From contig JBKHHU010000149.1 of the NCBI GenBank assembly GCA_046539045.1, forward strand, positions 1-8,763: 8,763 nucleotides of DNA, in the 5' to 3' direction. The notes beneath the pieces are model-generated. The model ran no database searches. It saw nothing but the letters and a program-made list of their open reading frames with translations, and was not told where the DNA came from. The first letter of the stretch is position 1, and every line of letters starts with the position of its first letter. The position numbers were made by a program, and so were the translations under genes. Positions 7,365-8,763 of the stretch are shown one piece after another. The DNA comes from JBKHHU01 sp046539045 (GTDB taxonomy: Bacteria > Planctomycetota > Phycisphaerae > SM23-33).

Positions 7365-8099
7365 TTACAGCGAGAGCACTTCGGTCAGGTTCCGCCCGCG
7401 CCGGATCATCTCCGCAAACGGCTCGGGCAGATTCCGGGACCGAATCCCTTCAACAGCTTCCTGCACATTGTACTCAATCCGGCGCTCCATGGCACGCATC
7501 GCTGCGGGGCGATATTCCAGCAGCGTGTAACACGCCCGCGGATCGCCCTGCTCAGGCCGGCCGATGCTTCCGGTATTGATGAACAACGTGCCCCCTTCCC
7601 GAATGTGAAACTGCCTGTGCGTGTGTCCGAAAACCACCACCTCCGCCGAAGTCTTCCCGGCGAGTTGGCCGAAGACCTTCCTCGGCGTCTCGGGCGTCAG
7701 CCCGTCGCTGTTGGAGCCGGGCCTGCCGTGACAAAGCAGGATCGGTACGCCCTGGAAACCGATCTCCCGCTCTTTCGGCAGCGACTGGAGATAACGCCGG
7801 TTGGACGGCGAGAGCTGCTCCCACGCCCAGCGGAAGGCGAGGAACTTCAGCGGGTGCTTCGATTTACGCCACTTGTCCCTCTTCCGGGGGAACTTCAGCA
7901 CCTTCCGGTCGTAGTTGCCGATGATCGCCTCCGGAGCCACCTCCCGCAAACACCGCACCACTTCATTGGGGAACGCGTTGTAACCGAGGTAATCGCCAAT
8001 GTAGACAAAGCGCGTCGCCCCCTGTTGGCGGGCATCGGCCAGTACCGCCTCCAGCGCGGGCAGGTTGGCGTGAGCATCTCCCAGTAGCGCCAGCTTCAA
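7365..8099 (-). CDS. Calcineurin-like metallophosphoesterase
   Basis: A 244-residue protein of the YfcE/MJ0936-like branch of the metallophosphoesterase superfamily, with the motif series in order: GDAHAN (D8, H10), GDYLGYN (D36), GNYD (N62, D64, in place of the common GNHD), CHGRPG (H124) and GHTHRQF (H159, H161). These residues would hold two metal ions and hydrolyse a phosphoester or pyrophosphate; the substrate cannot be told from sequence. Residues 66-85 form a Lys/Arg-dense insertion directly after GNYD. The start is TTG, supported by AGGAAAGGG 8 bases upstream and by the GDAHAN motif beginning at residue 7, as is normal. It sits 84 bases upstream of the chosen ppx start and may be in the same transcript. 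Confidence 0.9.
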   Translation of the reverse strand: MKLALLGDAHANLPALEAVLADARQQGATRFVYIGDYLGYNAFPNEVVRCLREVAPEAIIGNYDRKVLKFPRKRDKWRKSKHPLKFLAFRWAWEQLSPSNRRYLQSLPKEREIGFQGVPILLCHGRPGSNSDGLTPETPRKVFGQLAGKTSAEVVVFGHTHRQFHIREGGTLFINTGSIGRPEQGDPRACYTLLEYRPAAMRAMERRIEYNVQEAVEGIRSRNLPEPFAEMIRRGRNLTEVLSL

Positions 8100-8107
8100 C
8101 AGATCAA

Positions 8108-8116
8108 CCCTTTCCT
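8108..8116 (-). promoter_or_regulatory. Ribosome binding site supporting a TTG start
   Basis: On the - strand this reads AGGAAAGGG, 8 bases before the TTG at 8099. An upstream TTG in the same stretch reaches a stop almost at once, so 8099 is the only workable start near this site. Confidence 0.65.
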
Positions 8117-8157
8117 GAATCCGCGGCCCCGAAGAGATGCCGCGACGAAACCCAGCC

Positions 8158-8391
8158 TCAGATGCCGGCCATCAGGATGCCCCCAGCCGCCAGCACCAGG
8201 CCGACCGCGGCAATCCATCTCCCGCGGTTCTTGATCGCCTCGATCTCGTGTGCTTCCGGCGCTTCTCGCTGCGGTTCGGGCGGATCAAACCGGCGACACG
8301 TCCGCATGGACCAGAAGAACCCCGGGCACATCATGGCCGCTGCTCCAAGCAGGAACAGCAGAAGCCCTGAATATCCGAACAGCGGAGCCAT
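8158..8391 (-). CDS. Small two-helix membrane protein, unknown function
   Basis: A 77-residue protein with two predicted membrane segments, about residues 5-27 (GYSGLLLFLLGAAAMM core) and 59-77 (WIAAVGLVLAAGGILMAGI). They are joined by a charged, proline- and glutamate-rich loop that begins with MRTCRRFD. The basic residues after helix 1 suggest that the loop is cytoplasmic, with both ends outside. The ATG at 8391 is preferred because GGAG lies 4 bases upstream; that spacing is short. A GTG at 8493 would add 34 residues with no hydrophobic or domain-like features and lacks a good ribosome site. I do not recognise the family. It lies 58 bases before the phosphoesterase start, so it may be in the same operon. 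Confidence 0.6.
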   Translation of the reverse strand: MAPLFGYSGLLLFLLGAAAMMCPGFFWSMRTCRRFDPPEPQREAPEAHEIEAIKNRGRWIAAVGLVLAAGGILMAGI

Positions 8392-8462
8392 AGTTCTCCG
8401 TTCAGCTTCGAACGCCGGCGGTTCCGGAAAAGGATAAGCCGTTTGCCGCGGTGCCGCACTGG

Positions 8463-8468
8463 ATTCTA
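8463..8468 (-). promoter_or_regulatory. Possible -10 box upstream of the small membrane protein
   Basis: On the - strand this reads TAGAAT, matching five of six positions of TATAAT, in the 129-bp gap between the DUF2164 gene and the small membrane protein gene. It would give a leader of about 65 bases. No convincing -35 hexamer is seen at the usual distance, so this is tentative. Confidence 0.3.
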
Positions 8469-8520
8469 CGCGATCGATCCGGGAATGCCCCACCCGCTTT
8501 GGCGATCCCGCGACGGCCTA

Positions 8521-8757
8521 TCAGGACTCGTCGACTTCGTAGAACGTCGCCTCAAGGTCCTCCAGACGCTCGGCCATGAACGCGCGGGCGTCCTGGATGG
8601 CCTGGTTGTAGACCCCGGGGCCAAGCCTGCGGGCGAAGAAAGCGACGATCTTCTCCGCCCGGAACTCGCTCAGCTCCTCGTCGAATTCATCCAGCCAGTA
8701 TTCCTGGGCCGAGCGAACGATCGCCGCCTTCCGCTCCTCGGTCAGCCGTATTCGCAT
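8521..8757 (-). CDS. DUF2164 family protein
   Basis: A 78-residue, charged, helical protein that matches the DUF2164 pattern from memory: a start like MRIRLTEERKAAIV, then YWLDEFDEELSEF, a central FFARRLGPGVYNQAIQDA and an acidic end (ERLEDLEATFYEVDE). The length is typical for the family, whose function is unknown. The ATG at 8757 lies 6 bases from the window edge, so its ribosome site and promoter cannot be seen. The gene is the first visible member of the - strand group, separated from the next gene by 129 bases that may contain a separate promoter. Confidence 0.85.
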   Translation of the reverse strand: MRIRLTEERKAAIVRSAQEYWLDEFDEELSEFRAEKIVAFFARRLGPGVYNQAIQDARAFMAERLEDLEATFYEVDES

Positions 8758-8763
8758 GGGGTG

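Noticed and set aside
6777..8087. A 436-codon + strand open frame spanning parts of ppx and the phosphoesterase
   Set aside because: It crosses two well-supported - strand genes and their intergenic gap, and it contains no motif.
8122..8144. Six-bp stem (CGCGGC / GCCGCG) between the small membrane protein and the phosphoesterase
   Set aside because: The stem is short, has an 11-base loop and no T-run on either side. Such stems are expected by chance in GC-rich DNA.

Overview
The window is GC-rich bacterial DNA with dense, tightly spaced genes. Nothing in it fixes the taxon. The combination of an HD-CHAD protein, Ppk1, a long Ppx/GppA protein, and GC-rich palindromes in the intergenic region is compatible with a planctomycete-like or other GC-rich environmental bacterium, but this is a low-confidence inference.

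The layout is two convergent gene groups. On the + strand, from left to right, there is the 31-residue tail of an unidentified gene (1-96). Next is a 323-bp intergenic region with three GC-rich palindromes and a perfect TATAAT. Then come an HD-CHAD protein (420-1955) and a ROK-family sugar kinase (2040-3389) that carries an extra C-terminal domain. A shared stem-loop at 3412-3451 separates this group from the - strand group. Read in its direction of transcription (right to left), the - strand group is a DUF2164 protein (8757-8521), a small two-helix membrane protein (8391-8158), a calcineurin-like phosphoesterase (8099-7365), a Ppx/GppA exopolyphosphatase with an HD domain (7280-5667), and polyphosphate kinase Ppk1 (5633-3489).

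The functional theme is inorganic polyphosphate. Ppk1 makes it, Ppx degrades it, and CHAD domains are known to bind it. The first ~200 residues of the CHAD protein align by eye with the C-terminal (HD plus following) half of the Ppx encoded at the same locus, so the CHAD protein looks like a Ppx regulatory half joined to a polyphosphate-binding module. The ROK kinase lies directly downstream of the CHAD gene. It has the usual catalytic and zinc motifs plus a strongly basic C-terminal domain of about 100 residues that resembles the Mth938/DUF498 fold. Whether this kinase is linked to polyphosphate is the most interesting open question here; the link is inferred from neighbourhood only.

Several - strand genes use non-ATG starts (GTG for ppk1, TTG for the phosphoesterase), and the start of ppx is ambiguous. 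No tRNA, rRNA, CRISPR array, insertion sequence or transposase was seen.
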